From: an uncultured Ruminococcus sp.
Lineage (GTDB): Bacteria > Bacillota > Clostridia > Oscillospirales > Ruminococcaceae
Assembly (NCBI GenBank): GCA_902780695.1
Contig: CACZGM010000006.1
Span: 29,524 to 93,523, forward strand
Length of the DNA stretch: 64,000 bases
Direction of reading: 5' to 3'
Shown here in pieces: positions 7,741 through 16,411 of this stretch (its first letter is position 1; every line of letters starts with the position of its first letter). The notes under the pieces are model-generated. The model saw only the letters and a program-made list of their open reading frames with translations, did no database searches and was not told the DNA's origin. Both the position numbers and the translations under genes were made by a program.

Positions 7741-10593
7741 GTGTTTACGTTACTGTTCAGAAAGATGCGCAAGACCAAATGGATGGTTCTGTGCCTGTTT
7801 ATCGGATTTTTAATGGCGGCGGGCATGATGAGTACCGTGCCGATATATATGGACGCTTCCCTGCAGCGCACGCTGATAAAGGACATGGAAGCGTATCAGT
7901 TAAGTTCGGGGGATTTCCCCGGAATATACGCTGTCGAGCGCACATTTCCGGAGTCGGCTCCGGGCTCGGAGCGTATCGCGGCGATCAATGAGCTGCCGGC
8001 GACCGTAAAGGAAAGGGCGGATTACCTGCCGATACCTGTGGGTGCCGCAAAGACCGTAGTTTACGACAATATGCTGTATATCGTGTCGGGCGGCACGAAA
8101 GGCACTTCCAACACAAGAATGAAGCTCGCGGCGATGACCGGATTTACCGAGCACGCGTCAATTACTTCGGGAGCGATGTACTGCACGGGCGGCAGGGCTT
8201 CCGACGGAGTTTATGAAGCCGTGGCGAGCGAGACCGCGCTCAAGAACCTCGGCATAACACTCGGCGGCGAATACCCGATAAAGGGCGGCGATACAAGCGC
8301 GGGCGATCTTATCGTGCGCATCGTCGGAATATACGAGCAGTCCGACCCGAACGACATATACTGGTCGGAAAAAGCCGACGGCTACGCGAGCGCGCTTATC
8401 ATCGACTACGACTGCTTCGGGAAGCTGACCGCGGACGGCGCGGTAAAGCCCGCGGATATCGCGGTGCGGTACGCTCTCGATTATCAGAAAATGGACATGA
8501 ACGACCTGTCATTCGCGGTGACTGCGATAGAGGAGGACGCGGAGTTTTATCCGACCCTCGGCTGCAAGTTCACCATGGGCGTTCTGAATATATGGAAAAA
8601 CTATGCGAAGGAAGCGGAGAAGCTGACCGGCATACTCTGGGTATTGCAGATACCTACAATGGTAATGCTGGCATTCTACCTGTTCATGGTGTCCCGTCTC
8701 AATGTCGAGCAGGAAAAGAACGAGATAGCCGTGTTCAAGAGCAGAGGCGCGGGTTCATTGCAGATATTCGGTATGTACGCCCTTGAAGCGGGCATACTCG
8801 GAGTTGTTACGCTCGTGACCGCACCGTTCCTCGGACTTGTGATGTGCCGTTTTCTCGGCGTTTCGGACGGATTTCTCGAATTCGTCAACAGGACCGGCAT
8901 TTCCGCGAAGATCACCTCCGGTGCGCTGCTGTACTCGCTGCTTGCGGTGATAATGTTCTTTGCGGCTACGATGATACCGATAATACCGGCTTCAAAGCTG
9001 TCTATAGTGCAGTACAAGCAGAGCAAAACGAAAGTAGTAAGAATGTCGCTGTGGGAAAAGACGGGTATAGACTTCCTGCTTATTGCCGCTGCTGTGGTGT
9101 TCTATGCGTTCTACACCGCCGACGAGCAGATTTCCGAGGTCTCAACGGGAGATATCAACCCGCTGTTCTTCATCTTCTCCACCTGCCTCATCTTCGGTCT
9201 CGGACTGCTTTTCATACGCATTTACCCCTATCTGCTGAACCTGATATACATCGTATTCAAGCCGCTGTGGACACCGGCACAGTATATGGCGATAACCACG
9301 GTATGCCGCTCACAGGGCGGCCGTGAGCGCTTTCTTATGCTGTTCCTTGTGGTGACATTTTCCCTCGGCATCTTCTCCGCAAATACGGCGAGAACGATAA
9401 ATGACCAGAAGGAAGACCGCATACGCTACGCCGACGGAGCCGACATCGTACTGAAGGAATACTGGCTCGAAGCGACCTCGTCGGAACCCGGCGCACAGGC
9501 TTCGGGATATGTCGAGCGTGATTTTGAGCGCTTTGAGGAGCTCGAAGGCGTTGAGACCGCTACAAAGGTGCTTGTCAACAAGAAAGCCAAGGTGACGGTC
9601 GGGAACAAGACCGAGAGCGGTGTGACGCTGATGGCTGTCGAGCCGTACAAGTTCGCGGAGACGGCGTGGTTCAGGAATGACCTGCTTCCGGTACACTGGT
9701 GGAATTACATCAAGGCTTTGCAGGATTACCCGTCCGGCGTTATCATATCCCGTGCGCTGGCGGACAAGTATGAGATACAGCTCGGCGACGCTATCGACAT
9801 GAAGTGGGGCGCGAACGAGAAGATCAGCGCTCCTGTGCTTGCGGTGGTCGATTACTGGCCGGGAATAAACCCGAATGTATCGGCGGTTCCGCAGAAGGGC
9901 GGCAAGAAACCCGCAAAGGACGAAGAGACCGGCGAGGAAGAGGAGGAGCTGATCACCTCCTACGCCGTGAACTGCTTTGCGGTAATGAATTATTACTACA
10001 CAAGCAGCGTTTCCGACCTCGAACCTTATGAGGTGTGGATCAAGCTGAAAAACGGCGCGTCGAGCGCGGCGCTCTACAATGACATATCCGCAAGAAGAAT
10101 GCCGATAGAGAAGATAACCGACGCTTCGCAGCAGCTCATAAATGTCAAGAACCAGCCGCAGCTGCAGGGCATGAACGGCGCTCTGACGCTGAGCTTTGTG
10201 GTCATTATGATAATGACGATCATCGGTTTCCTTATATACTGGATACTGTCGATACGGAGCAGGACACTGCAGTTCGGCATACTGCGCGCTATGGGCGTTA
10301 CATTCCGTGAGATCATCGGTATGATAGGCTATGAGCAGATACTCGTATCCGGTGTTTCACTCGCGATGTCGTTCATAATCGGCGGCATTGCAAGCGATAT
10401 GTTCGTTCCGCTGTTCCGCTCGATGTACAATCCCGCCGATCAGGTGCCGCCGTTCCTTGTTGCGGCTTCACAGAGCGACTATATCAAGCTGTATGTGATA
10501 ATCGTGCTGATGCTCGGCGGCGGATTCGCTATCCTCGGTGCGCTTATCAGAAAAATAAACATCAACAAGGCTCTCAAGCTCGGTGAAGACTGA
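7741..10593 (+). CDS. Large FtsX/MacB-type ABC transporter permease
   Basis: This 950-residue membrane protein starts at GTG with an AGGAGAAGG ribosome site. It has an N-terminal helix (about 15-35), a large extracytoplasmic domain to about residue 290, and a first block of helices containing an FtsX-like segment (EQEKNEIAVFKSRGAGSLQI). More helices, a second extracytoplasmic domain with an acidic Glu-rich loop (about 720-735), and a second FtsX block near the end (ILRAMGVTFREIIGM) follow. This double-FtsX layout is typical of LolE/MacB-like permeases of Firmicutes. No ATPase domain is present; the fusion ATPase-permease at 12963 or an unlinked ATPase would power it. The substrate is unknown. 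Confidence 0.85.
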   Translation: MFTLLFRKMRKTKWMVLCLFIGFLMAAGMMSTVPIYMDASLQRTLIKDMEAYQLSSGDFPGIYAVERTFPESAPGSERIAAINELPATVKERADYLPIPVGAAKTVVYDNMLYIVSGGTKGTSNTRMKLAAMTGFTEHASITSGAMYCTGGRASDGVYEAVASETALKNLGITLGGEYPIKGGDTSAGDLIVRIVGIYEQSDPNDIYWSEKADGYASALIIDYDCFGKLTADGAVKPADIAVRYALDYQKMDMNDLSFAVTAIEEDAEFYPTLGCKFTMGVLNIWKNYAKEAEKLTGILWVLQIPTMVMLAFYLFMVSRLNVEQEKNEIAVFKSRGAGSLQIFGMYALEAGILGVVTLVTAPFLGLVMCRFLGVSDGFLEFVNRTGISAKITSGALLYSLLAVIMFFAATMIPIIPASKLSIVQYKQSKTKVVRMSLWEKTGIDFLLIAAAVVFYAFYTADEQISEVSTGDINPLFFIFSTCLIFGLGLLFIRIYPYLLNLIYIVFKPLWTPAQYMAITTVCRSQGGRERFLMLFLVVTFSLGIFSANTARTINDQKEDRIRYADGADIVLKEYWLEATSSEPGAQASGYVERDFERFEELEGVETATKVLVNKKAKVTVGNKTESGVTLMAVEPYKFAETAWFRNDLLPVHWWNYIKALQDYPSGVIISRALADKYEIQLGDAIDMKWGANEKISAPVLAVVDYWPGINPNVSAVPQKGGKKPAKDEETGEEEEELITSYAVNCFAVMNYYYTSSVSDLEPYEVWIKLKNGASSAALYNDISARRMPIEKITDASQQLINVKNQPQLQGMNGALTLSFVVIMIMTIIGFLIYWILSIRSRTLQFGILRAMGVTFREIIGMIGYEQILVSGVSLAMSFIIGGIASDMFVPLFRSMYNPADQVPPFLVAASQSDYIKLYVIIVLMLGGGFAILGALIRKININKALKLGED

Positions 10594-10666
10594 TAGAGCC
10601 GTCGGTCCTGCTGGCGGAACAATCGCAATAAACCGACGCATACAAACATAACAGGAGGATATCACC

Positions 10667-11365
10667 ATGAAAAAACTATCGTACATCACAGCTGCCCTCG
10701 CATTAATACTTGCTCTCTCGTCTTGCGGAAACAAGGCCGAACCGAAGCAGACATCGGCTCAGCAGACAGAAGCCCCGGTATCCGCTTCCGCACAGGATAA
10801 CGCAAATGCAGGAAGCTCCGGAAATACCGAAAGCACTGCGGCGCCTGTTATACCCGGAGTGCTGTATTCTCTGAATCTTAAAGACGGTGAAGAACCTGTC
10901 ATCAAGGGCATCAGACTCACCGGAAACCGAATAGGTTCCGGGCTGGACAATGGGATCAATTCCTGGCCGGTATCCGCGGAAAAGGTACGTTTTATATTTG
11001 CGCTGGACGAGTGGATCTCGATAGAACTCGACACGGCAAAGGACTCGGATGCGTTTCATGCTTATATAGTACCTCACAAGGAGTCTGAGGAGACGCTGAC
11101 AGATACCTTTGTTGAGATGCTCGCCGGAAATGAAGCGGTCTGTGACCTTAACCGCCCCGACAGCGATGATTGGAACGAATGGGGCAGTCTCTACCTCTTT
11201 TCGGAGGATTGGCCGGAAGGAAACTACGATCTTGTTATAACCGACGGCATCACTCCCGTTGCAAGAGTGCTTCTTAATATGTACAATGAAGCCGCTCTTA
11301 ACGACAAGAGCGACAAAGAGCTTGAGAAGATGATGTCGGACGCGGTAAATGCGGCAAAAGGCTGA
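10667..11365 (+). CDS. Small uncharacterised lipoprotein
   Basis: This 232-residue protein has a lipoprotein signal (LALILALSSC, lipid cysteine near residue 21). A Gln/Ser/Ala-rich spacer runs to about residue 60, and a compact domain with alternating beta strands and an amphipathic C terminus follows. I recognise no family. A perfect AGGAGG site precedes the ATG. It sits 73 bases after the permease and before a DUF4236 gene, so it may be an accessory factor of the export system, though the spacing would also allow independent expression. Confidence 0.75.
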   Translation: MKKLSYITAALALILALSSCGNKAEPKQTSAQQTEAPVSASAQDNANAGSSGNTESTAAPVIPGVLYSLNLKDGEEPVIKGIRLTGNRIGSGLDNGINSWPVSAEKVRFIFALDEWISIELDTAKDSDAFHAYIVPHKESEETLTDTFVEMLAGNEAVCDLNRPDSDDWNEWGSLYLFSEDWPEGNYDLVITDGITPVARVLLNMYNEAALNDKSDKELEKMMSDAVNAAKG

Positions 11366-11586
11366 AGACCGGCGCGATGACGCGTATGATTCCGGCAGCT
11401 GAATATGCGCTTACGCGCTGTCTTTACAGACCGCACAAAGGCTGCGCACCCCTGACCTGCGGCAGCGTGACGCTGCACCCGTTTTTGATGAGTTAAACGG
11501 GAAATCATAAAAAAGTCTGCCGCAGACGGACACCACAATTATTCATTATTCATTTTTCACTATTTCCGATTCCGGAGGTATTAATT
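11366..11586. other. Intergenic spacer with small hairpins
   Basis: No gene is supported. A GCAGCGTGACGCTGC hairpin lies near 11462-11476, and a second palindromic motif GCGCTTACGCGC near 11409 recurs at about 16007. An AT-rich stretch near 11540-11570 precedes the next gene but shows no good promoter. Confidence 0.4.
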
Positions 11587-12705
11587 ATGGGATTGAGATT
11601 TCATAAAAGCCTGAACATCTGCAAGGGTGTCAAGCTCAATTTAAGCAAGTCCGGTGTGGGCGTGAGTCTCGGAACGAACGGGGCGCGCTATTCCCTGAAC
11701 ACCAGCGGCAGACGCACGGCAACGTTCGGAATACCGGGAACGGGACTTTCGTATGTAAAGACGTTCAGCAGCGGCAAGAAGAAAAAGTCCACTTCCGAAG
11801 CTACGAAAAAGAAGGAAGAGCTGAAAAAGCAGAAAGAGGAACTTGCGGCACAGAAGGCCGAGCAGAAAGCTACCGAGATGCAGGAAAGCGCGCTGAAAGC
11901 ACAGGAAGCCGAGAACTACGTCGAGCTGATAAAATCGGTGCATAAGGAATGCGAGAACGACGTGGACTGGAGCGCAGTGCTTGAATCGCCTCCGCCGTTC
12001 GTGAAGGGACAGCAGGGTCCCCGCGAAAAGGAAGCGCAGAAGGCGATAGACGATTATAAGCCGGGGCTTGCCGGCAGGCTGTTCGGTGACGCGAAAGCAA
12101 AGGAAAAGCTGACGGACGCTCTTGAAGAAGCAAAGAAAGCAGACGCGCAGGAATTTGCGGACTGGCAGGACAGCTACAAATTCGCCCAGCGCATCATCGA
12201 CGGCGATATCGACGCTTATCTCGAAGCCATAAACGAAGCCGACCCGTTTGAAGACCTTGTGGAATACGGCAGCGGGTTTGAATTCGGCACAGACGACCCG
12301 TCGGTAATGGAGATAGAGTTCACGGTAAAGTCGGAAGAAGTCGTTCCGAAAACGACGGTCAGCGTTCTGAAAAGCGGGAAGCTCTCCGAAAAGGAAATGA
12401 CAAATACCGCATATTACGATCTTACGCAGGACTATGTGTGCAGCTGCGCAGTGCGGCTCGCAAGAGAGATATTCGCGCTGCTGCCCGTCGGCGGAGTCAT
12501 CGTTCACGCCGTTGACAATATCCTCGATACCTCGACGGGAAACGACGCAGAGGTCACGATACTGTCGGTGCTGTTTGAAAGAGAGAAATTTGAAGCGGCA
12601 AACTTCGACAGGATAGACCCTTCCGATTTCGTCAATTCATTTACCTGCAATATGAATTTCGCAAAGACCGCAGGCTTCAAGCCAGTGAAAAGACTGGGAG
12701 AGTAG
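11587..12705 (+). CDS. DUF4236 domain-containing protein
   Basis: The first 60 residues match the DUF4236 pattern: MGLRFHKSLNICKGVKLN, SKSGVGVSLGTNGARYS, then GRRTATFGIPGTGLSY. A Lys/Glu-rich predicted coiled coil (about 62-105) follows, then a mixed alpha/beta C-terminal domain without recognised motifs. No signal peptide or membrane helix is visible, so it is probably cytoplasmic or associated with a membrane complex. DUF4236 proteins have no established role. The gene is between a lipoprotein gene and an ABC transporter gene in the same orientation. The ribosome site (CCGGAGGTATTA) supports this start. Confidence 0.88.
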   Translation: MGLRFHKSLNICKGVKLNLSKSGVGVSLGTNGARYSLNTSGRRTATFGIPGTGLSYVKTFSSGKKKKSTSEATKKKEELKKQKEELAAQKAEQKATEMQESALKAQEAENYVELIKSVHKECENDVDWSAVLESPPPFVKGQQGPREKEAQKAIDDYKPGLAGRLFGDAKAKEKLTDALEEAKKADAQEFADWQDSYKFAQRIIDGDIDAYLEAINEADPFEDLVEYGSGFEFGTDDPSVMEIEFTVKSEEVVPKTTVSVLKSGKLSEKEMTNTAYYDLTQDYVCSCAVRLAREIFALLPVGGVIVHAVDNILDTSTGNDAEVTILSVLFEREKFEAANFDRIDPSDFVNSFTCNMNFAKTAGFKPVKRLGE

Positions 12706-12710
12706 AGAGC

Positions 12711-12795
12711 GCGGAGCCCGCGCTGGCAGTAGCTGTATTTCGGAGCAATCTGCTACGGGCAGCTTTTGCGAAAAATGCAGTGGGGTTGGTGCAAT
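12711..12795 (+). repeat. Dispersed intergenic repeat, copy A
   Basis: The first 35 bases (GCGGAGCCCGCGCTGGCAG onward) match 16031-16065 at about 29 positions. The later part, from CTGTATTTCGGAG to TGGGGTTGG, resembles 4339-4400. It begins just after the DUF4236 stop codon. The repeats are diverged and were aligned by eye. Confidence 0.5.
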
Positions 12796-12813
12796 TTAGA
12801 TCAGACTTACTAT

Positions 12814-12939
12814 CCGAGGTGGCGCACCCGCCCATAGAAGAATGAAGCTACGCATTACGGAGCGGCGCGTCCGCCGCCGAGGTGGCGCACCCGCCCATAG
12901 AAGAATGAAGCTACGCATTACGGAGCGGCGCGTCCGCCG
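12814..12939 (+). repeat. Perfect 63-bp tandem duplication
   Basis: Positions 12814-12876 and 12877-12939 are identical over all 63 bases. Each unit begins CCGAGGTGGCGCACCCGCC and ends GGCGCGTCCGCCG, and its last 14 bases can fold (CGGCG, CGTC, CGCCG). The duplication ends 23 bases before the ATG of the next gene, so it lies in that gene's leader or promoter region. The lack of any mismatch suggests a recent event. Confidence 0.9.
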
Positions 12940-12962
12940 CAAAAGAAAGGATATCACACTAA

Positions 12963-15401
12963 ATGCTAAGCCTGAAAAACATCAAGAAAAACTACAAAAT
13001 GGGCGATACGGTCGTTGAAGCGCTTAAAGGCGTGAGCGTTGACTTCCGCGAAAACGAATTTGTCGCCGTGCTCGGTCAGTCCGGCTGCGGAAAGACCACC
13101 CTGCTCAACATCATCGGCGGTCTTGACCGCTACACCGACGGAGACCTCATCATCGACGGAGTCTCCACAAAAAAATACCGCGACCGCGACTGGGACACCT
13201 ACCGCAACCATAAGATCGGATTCGTGTTCCAGAGCTATAACCTGATACCGCATCAGACCGTGCTCTCGAACGTCGAGCTTGCGCTCACCCTCTCCGGCGT
13301 GTCCAAAAGCGAACGCAGGAAACGCGCTCTCGACGTGCTTGAAAAGGTCGGACTGAAAGACCAGGTAAAGAAAAAGCCGAATCAGATGTCCGGCGGTCAG
13401 ATGCAGAGAGTTGCTATTGCAAGAGCGCTGATAAATGACCCGGATATCCTGCTTGCCGACGAGCCTACCGGCGCACTCGACAGTGAGACGAGCATACAGA
13501 TAATGGAGATACTCAAGGAGATCTCCAAGGACAAGCTCATTATAATGGTAACACATAACCCCGAGCTTGCCGAAAAGTATGCAAACCGCACCATAAGACT
13601 CGTTGACGGTAATATCACCGGCGACAGCAATCCATACGTTTCCGATCAGCCCCTCAAAGATCAGCCGGATAAAGTCCGCAAAACCTCGATGTCGTTCTTT
13701 ACCGCTATGTCGCTGAGCCTGAACAACCTCATGACAAAAAAGGGCAGAACGATACTCACGTCCTTTGCAGGCAGTATCGGTATTATCGGTATCGCGCTCA
13801 TACTCTCGCTTTCAAACGGCGTGCAGGAGTATATCAACGATATACAGCATGACACGCTCGCTTCCTACCCGATACAGATAGACGAGAGCAGCACCGATAT
13901 CTCGTCATTCCTTACCGTATCCGGGGGAAATATGATAGATGAAGCGAATGAACGCGCTAACAGATCAAAAGACAGGATCTACACCGATGACCGTATGGGC
14001 GATATACTTGAGGGTATGTACGCACAGACCAATACCAATGACCTCAAGAGCTTCAAGGAGTTCCTTGACGGAAACAAGGATATAGCCAAAAATGTCACGA
14101 ATATCGAATACTCCTACGGCGGACTTACTCTGCAGGTGTTCTCGGAGACAGAGGACGGGATAAAGCGGGTGAACCCGAACAACGTGCTTGACGAGATAGG
14201 CTTTGGCTCTGTTTCCGGTATGTTCAGCCTAAGATCGCAGGTATCTTCCTCGGCGTCCGATATCAACGTTTTCAGCGAGATCACCGACAACGAAAATATG
14301 TTCAATACAAAGTACGAGCTTGTTGCGGGAAAGAAGCCGGAAAACTACAATGAAGCCGTGCTTATCATAGACAAGAACAATGAGATCACGGACTTTACGC
14401 TGTACGCGCTGGGAATGAAGGATCCCTCCGAGCTCAGGAACGCAGTCCGCGATATGATGCAGAAAAAGGACAAGAACAAGATCGACAAGGTCGAGGAAAG
14501 CCCGGATTATGCTTTTGAGGACTTTATCGGAAAGACTTTCAGCGTTGTACCGAACTCCGATCTCTACAAGAAGGACGAGAACGGCTTATGGCAGCTTATG
14601 ACCGACGACGAGGACTTTATGAAGGATATCTGCGAAGACTCGGTCAAGCTGAAGATCGTCGGAATCATACGCGAGAAGGAGCGCTCCACCTCCATAAGCG
14701 GTACTATCGGCTACAAGAAAGAGCTTACCGCATACATTTCCGAAAAGATCAACGAAAGCGAGATCGTCAAAGAGCAGCAGGAAAAGGAAGAATACGATGT
14801 ATTCAACGGACTGCCGTTCGAGAATACCGCAGCCGGCGACAAGGCAGAAGCCGAGGCAAAGGAGAAAGCCGAGCAGAAGAAGCGCGAGCTTGAAGACCTC
14901 CGGAACCAGCTCACAGAAGCAGCGGAAAAGATGAAGGAGCTGGAGGAGATGAAGGCGCAGTATGAAGCTGCCGCCGCAGCCGCTCCGGATATGGAAACGA
15001 TAATGGCGTCGCTTACACCCGAACAGCAGGCGGCACTCGCGCAGATGACACCCGAGGAGCAGCAGCAGTACATCGCGTCAATGATGCCTGCGGGCGCGGA
15101 GATGCCGGAGATGCCCGAAATGCCGGATATGTCGTCTATAATCGCGATGCTTCCGGAAGACCAGCAGGAAGCGCTGAACGCTATGACTCCGGAGGAGCAG
15201 ATGGCGTATATCATGAAGATGAGCGGCGAGGACAGCGGAATGGCTCTGCCCATGGATCCGGCGCTCGGAAATATAAACATTGCGAATTTTGATATGTCGG
15301 CGTTCGATATCTCAAATATCAGCGAAGATCAGATGTCGTTCTTCATGTCGATGTCTGATGAGCAGCGCGACGATCGTCCTCCAGCCAGTTCGACAATCTG
15401 A
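12963..15401 (+). CDS. ABC transporter ATP-binding/permease fusion, N-terminal part (frameshifted)
   Basis: This frame holds an N-terminal MacB-type ATPase: Walker A GQSGCGKT at 38-45, signature MSGGQMQR near 143, Walker B ILLADEPTGALD. After a linker come one membrane helix (about 265-285, SIGIIGIALILSLSNG) and a long extracytoplasmic region. That region has a Lys/Glu-rich coiled coil near 625-665 and a Gln/Met/Pro-rich section with two similar 25-residue repeats (about 684-709 and 730-754, both containing MTPEEQ). Reading stops at 15399-15401 before the last three membrane helices, which continue in another frame at 15422. Related Clostridia proteins are one chain of about 1000 residues, so this is a frameshifted gene. 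Confidence 0.85.
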   Translation: MLSLKNIKKNYKMGDTVVEALKGVSVDFRENEFVAVLGQSGCGKTTLLNIIGGLDRYTDGDLIIDGVSTKKYRDRDWDTYRNHKIGFVFQSYNLIPHQTVLSNVELALTLSGVSKSERRKRALDVLEKVGLKDQVKKKPNQMSGGQMQRVAIARALINDPDILLADEPTGALDSETSIQIMEILKEISKDKLIIMVTHNPELAEKYANRTIRLVDGNITGDSNPYVSDQPLKDQPDKVRKTSMSFFTAMSLSLNNLMTKKGRTILTSFAGSIGIIGIALILSLSNGVQEYINDIQHDTLASYPIQIDESSTDISSFLTVSGGNMIDEANERANRSKDRIYTDDRMGDILEGMYAQTNTNDLKSFKEFLDGNKDIAKNVTNIEYSYGGLTLQVFSETEDGIKRVNPNNVLDEIGFGSVSGMFSLRSQVSSSASDINVFSEITDNENMFNTKYELVAGKKPENYNEAVLIIDKNNEITDFTLYALGMKDPSELRNAVRDMMQKKDKNKIDKVEESPDYAFEDFIGKTFSVVPNSDLYKKDENGLWQLMTDDEDFMKDICEDSVKLKIVGIIREKERSTSISGTIGYKKELTAYISEKINESEIVKEQQEKEEYDVFNGLPFENTAAGDKAEAEAKEKAEQKKRELEDLRNQLTEAAEKMKELEEMKAQYEAAAAAAPDMETIMASLTPEQQAALAQMTPEEQQQYIASMMPAGAEMPEMPEMPDMSSIIAMLPEDQQEALNAMTPEEQMAYIMKMSGEDSGMALPMDPALGNINIANFDMSAFDISNISEDQMSFFMSMSDEQRDDRPPASSTI

Positions 15402-15421
15402 AAGCACTCGGTGTTATAAGC

Positions 15422-15991
15422 ATGGATACACCGTCCTCAATAGCAATATACCCGATAGATTTTGAAGCCAAAGAGCGCGTTACCGACATAATAAAGCAGT
15501 ACAACTCGACTGTTGACGAAGATCATCAGATCACATATACCGATGTGGTGGGACTGCTGATGTCGTCCGTGACGGATATCATCAACGCGATAAGCTATAT
15601 CCTTATAGCGTTTGTTGCGATCTCGCTTATCGTTTCGTCGATAATGATAGGAATCATAACGTATATCTCCGTACTTGAACGCACGAAGGAGATCGGTATT
15701 CTCCGTTCTATCGGCGCGTCGAAGAAGGATATCTCCCGCGTATTCAACGCCGAGACAACGATCATCGGATTTATATCCGGCGCTATCGGAATACTTGTGA
15801 CGGTGATACTGATAATCCCGATAAATATTATTATCGAAAATATGACCGAGATTGCAAATCTCGCTTCTCTCCCGCCGTTTGCAGCGGTTATTCTCATAGC
15901 AATAAGCATCGTTCTCACACTTATCGCAGGTCTCTTCCCTTCCGGCGTGGCCGCCAAGAAAGACCCCGTAGTAGCTCTGAGAACCGAATAA
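15422..15991 (+). CDS. ABC transporter permease, C-terminal FtsX portion (frameshifted from preceding gene)
   Basis: This frame encodes the missing end of the preceding protein. A short extracytoplasmic strand (SSIAIYPIDFEAKERV) leads into three membrane helices of an FtsX domain with ERTKEIGILRSIGASKKDI between the first two, and it ends VAAKKDPVVALRTE. The same frame is open upstream without a start (FDNLKALGVIS before the ATG), and there is no ribosome site at 15422. This shows that it is the tail of one gene and not a separate gene. One base appears to be missing around 15360-15400. It could be a real mutation or a sequencing error. Confidence 0.8.
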   Translation: MDTPSSIAIYPIDFEAKERVTDIIKQYNSTVDEDHQITYTDVVGLLMSSVTDIINAISYILIAFVAISLIVSSIMIGIITYISVLERTKEIGILRSIGASKKDISRVFNAETTIIGFISGAIGILVTVILIIPINIIIENMTEIANLASLPPFAAVILIAISIVLTLIAGLFPSGVAAKKDPVVALRTE

Positions 15992-16030
15992 GTCTCTGCG
16001 ATTTCACTGCGCTTACGCGCATTGTCCTGT

Positions 16031-16105
16031 GCGGATTCCGCGCTGGCAGCTGCTGAATTTCAGAGTACCGGTTTATATCCGGCGCAGACTGAAACACAGC
16101 GGATC
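16031..16105 (+). repeat. Dispersed intergenic repeat, copy B
   Basis: It begins GCGGATTCCGCGCTGGCAG and continues GCTGAATTTCAGAG. This matches the start of copy A at 12711 with about six differences in 35 bases, after which similarity fades. It lies 40 bases after the transporter gene and before its terminator. Confidence 0.45.
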
Positions 16106-16132
16106 GGCAAAGACTTCATCTGCAAAATATAT

Positions 16133-16173
16133 AAGACTGCTGAAACCTGACAGATCTCAGCAGTCTTTTGTTT
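16133..16173 (+). terminator. Terminator of the ABC export locus
   Basis: AAGACTGCTGA (16133-16143) pairs perfectly with TCAGCAGTCTT (16157-16167) and is followed by TTGTTTTG. Confidence 0.85.
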
Positions 16174-16283
16174 TGCTCCGATAACTTTTTCATTAACCTC
16201 AAAGCGATCAAAGCTATCCGGAAATGGGCTCCCCAAAATCTCAGGCGTAAGCGCCGCGCCGTCTGCTTATTTTTCCTTTCGAC

Positions 16284-16312
16284 TTGACAAACACAGTACA
16301 GAATGATATACT
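16284..16312 (+). promoter_or_regulatory. Promoter of the degV-family gene
   Basis: A consensus TTGACA (16284-16289) lies 17 bases from TATACT (16307-16312). The leader to the ATG at 16412 would be about 93 bases. Confidence 0.8.
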
Positions 16313-16411
16313 GATTATAGTGTATATTGAAACTATTTTTGAGTTCCAGCCGAAAGCGGGAATGCAATAAATAATCAAAATCGGAAATATGCCGGAAAGC
16401 GAGGACACAAG

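Noticed and set aside
15360-15400. Programmed -1 frameshifting in the ABC fusion gene
   Set aside because: No slippery heptamer or following pseudoknot is visible. A lost base is simpler.
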